34,660 nucleotides of DNA. Source: JBBRCX01 sp038204465. GTDB taxonomy: Bacteria; Planctomycetota; Phycisphaerae; Tepidisphaerales; Tepidisphaeraceae. Positions 33,037 through 34,660 of this stretch are shown piece by piece; the stretch's first letter is position 1; each line of letters begins with the position of its first letter. Location: contig JBBRCX010000049.1 of the NCBI GenBank assembly GCA_038204465.1, positions 1-34,660 of the forward strand, in the 5' to 3' direction. Under the pieces are notes generated by a model that was given only the letters and a program-made list of their open reading frames with translations, was not told where the DNA came from and searched no databases. The position numbers were made by a program, and so were the translations under genes.

Positions 33037-34627
33037 TCAGCCCGGAGGGCATCGACGAGATGTCCTTCACTCCATATTGCTCGGGCTTCAATGGGACCGG
33101 GCTTCATCAGCCCGGAGGGCGAAGGCGAGCGCGTACATGGAAGGTAATCCGCTGGCTTCAATGGGACCGGGCTTCATCAGCCCGGAGGGCGACAGGTGAA
33201 CCTCCATACACAAAATCTCGTCAATGCTTCAATGGGACCGGGCTTCATCAGCCCGGAGGGCGCTGCCCGAATGCACGCTGGCGCGGAGGTCTCTTGCTTC
33301 AATGGGACCGGGCTTCATCAGCCCGGAGGGCATTCCGGGCTCGATCGGCTGCTGACTTTCCTCGCCGCTTCAATGGGACCGGGCTTCATCAGCCCGGAGG
33401 GCTAGCTGATGCCGCGTAAGCCCCGCCAGCCGTCAAGCTTCAATGGGACCGGGCTTCATCAGCCCGGAAGGCCTCGGCTCGGGATGCCGAAGGCGAGGAG
33501 GCTGACGATGCTTCAATGGGACCGGGCTTCATCAGCCCGGAAGGCCGACCTGAGCCCTGACCTGAGCCCCGACCTGATCCCGCTTCAATGGGACCGGGCT
33601 TCATCAGCCCGGAAGGCGGGTCGTACGGCGGATCGTCCGTCACCTCGAAAGCCCGCTTCAATGGGACCGGGCTTCATCAGCCCGGAAGGCCAGCCGCCCC
33701 CCGCTGAAGCTCAATCGCTCGGCGAGGCTTCAATGGGACCGGGCTTCATCAGCCCGGAAGGCGTGAAGCCATCGTTCCGAGGGCCACGCCAGCCCTCCAG
33801 GCTTCAATGGGACCGGGCTTCATCAGCCCGGAAGGCCGTTCTCAACCAAGAACGGCAGCAGCGCCGTGCGGGCTTCAATGGGACCGGGCTTCATCAGCCC
33901 GGAAGGCATGGGAGATGATGACGCCCCGGCCGTTGAACGTGTGCTTCAATGGGACCGGGCTTCATCAGCCCGGAAGGCGTGGAAGAAGCCGATGGCCCGC
34001 CCGACCCGGCAAGGCTTCAATGGGACCGGGCTTCATCAGCCCGGAAGGCGCGCGACGGCGACACGAAAACGAAGCGGGAAGAGGCTTCAATGGGACCGGG
34101 CTTCATCAGCCCGGAAGGCTTGGCGAGATTACCGACTTCAAGCATTTCTTCTCGCTTCAATGGGACCGGGCTTCATCAGCCCGGAAGGCGGGAGAGTTGT
34201 CCGTAGCGAAGAACTGAACCAACAAGCTTCAATGGGACCGGGCTTCATCAGCCCGGAAGGCCGGATCCCTTCCAGGCCATCCGCAACCGTCTATTGGGGC
34301 TTCAATGGGACCGGGCTTCATCAGCCCGGAAGGCCCAACTACACCGAGCCCGCAAGCGGCATCAAGATCGCGCTTCAATGGGACCGGGCTTCATCAGCCC
34401 GGAAGGCTTGGGGGGTTCTTACTCTTTCTCTAACTCTAACTAGCTTCAATGGGACCGGGCTTCATCAGCCCGGAAGGCCTCAGCACAGGCAGGTGCAGCG
34501 CGCACAGCTCCTCATAGCTTCAATGGGACCGGGCTTCATCAGCCCGGAAGGCGACGCCCCGGACAGCAAGGTTTGAGAGGGCATAAGGGATGATTGAAAG
34601 GGACGGGGCTTCAACAGCACGGTAGGC
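33037..34627 (-). CRISPR. CRISPR array, 21 full repeats of 36 nt, no cas genes in window
   Basis: Twenty-one full repeats start at 33085 and end at 34552, with spacers of 34-38 nt. On the plus strand the repeat begins GCTTCAATGGGACC, has the stem CCGGGCT-TCATC-AGCCCGG, and ends GGAAGGC. A truncated copy (TCAGCCCGGAGGGC, 33037-33050) flanks the left side at a normal 34-nt distance, and a 7-mismatch copy lies at 34592-34627 after a 39-nt interval. The minus-strand repeat ends CCCATTGAAGC, like the ATTGAAAC-type 5' handles of class 1 crRNAs, and the eroded left copy fits a leader-distal end. I therefore infer minus-strand transcription with the leader right of the window. The first five repeats have GGAGGGC, the other 16 GGAAGGC. 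The subtype is not determinable without cas genes; class 1 is my best guess. Confidence 0.97.
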
Positions 34628-34660
34628 GGGGCGAGAAGGGGGTCGGTTTGGGGGGTGGGT

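Noticed and set aside
32925..34576. Several long plus-strand open frames with repeated peptides such as FNGTGLHQPGR, LQWDRASSARKA and MGPGFISPEG
   Set aside because: The 36-nt CRISPR repeat is 12 codons long with no stop in any plus frame, and the spacers are GC-rich, so all three frames stay open. They are artefacts of the array, not repeat proteins.

Overview
The window looks like a stretch of a GC-rich planctomycete genome. The best evidence is the large secreted-type protein at 17242-19656, whose N-terminus carries FETLEDRRLLS, a variant of the 'LEPRLLLS-like' N-terminal signature typical of large planctomycete exported or surface proteins. High GC at third codon positions, GTG/TTG starts and weak Shine-Dalgarno use fit. 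A class within the phylum cannot be assigned from this sequence alone.

Layout. (1) 8-6692, minus strand: a tight surface-polysaccharide operon (membrane acyltransferase, GT4, O-antigen ligase/polymerase-like membrane protein, GT2, hexapeptide acetyltransferase, GT2). (2) 6913-7725, plus strand: a 2-oxoglutarate/Fe(II) dioxygenase between the two minus-strand operons. (3) 7919-16407, minus strand: a second polysaccharide operon starting with an ABC exporter (wzm, wzt with a C-terminal carbohydrate-recognition domain), then a GT4 and five GT2 enzymes. (4) 16408-17241: an 834-base gene-free region with an excellent plus-strand promoter, a boxA-like element and a terminator. (5) 17242-19656, minus: RTX-PKD-beta-helix exoprotein, plausibly acting on extracellular polysaccharide. 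(6) 19917-32748: mostly housekeeping genes: unknown 178-aa protein, ferredoxin-reductase-like FAD enzyme, ahcY, Bax-inhibitor-1 family protein, alr, unknown membrane protein, infA, a possible small membrane ORF, rsgA, purF, then a tandem pair of glycoside hydrolase 18-like genes. (7) 33037-34627: a CRISPR array of 21 near-identical 36-nt repeats, without cas genes in the window.

How they work together. The two minus-strand operons could build, modify (acylation, hydroxylation) and export a surface glycan through the Wzm/Wzt pathway, with the beta-helix exoprotein a candidate extracellular partner. ahcY (methyl cycle), alr (D-alanine), purF (purines), infA and rsgA (30S initiation and maturation) are core metabolism and translation.

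The most interesting points are: the strong promoter plus boxA-like site that leads into no evident gene; the zinc-knuckle-less RsgA; the mosaic identity of the two GH18-like paralogues, which also lack export signals; and the cas-less CRISPR array, read as minus-strand from its ATTGAAGC-type handle and its eroded left end. The last about 70 bases look like low-quality contig-end sequence. I did not identify a clearly new defence or mobile system.
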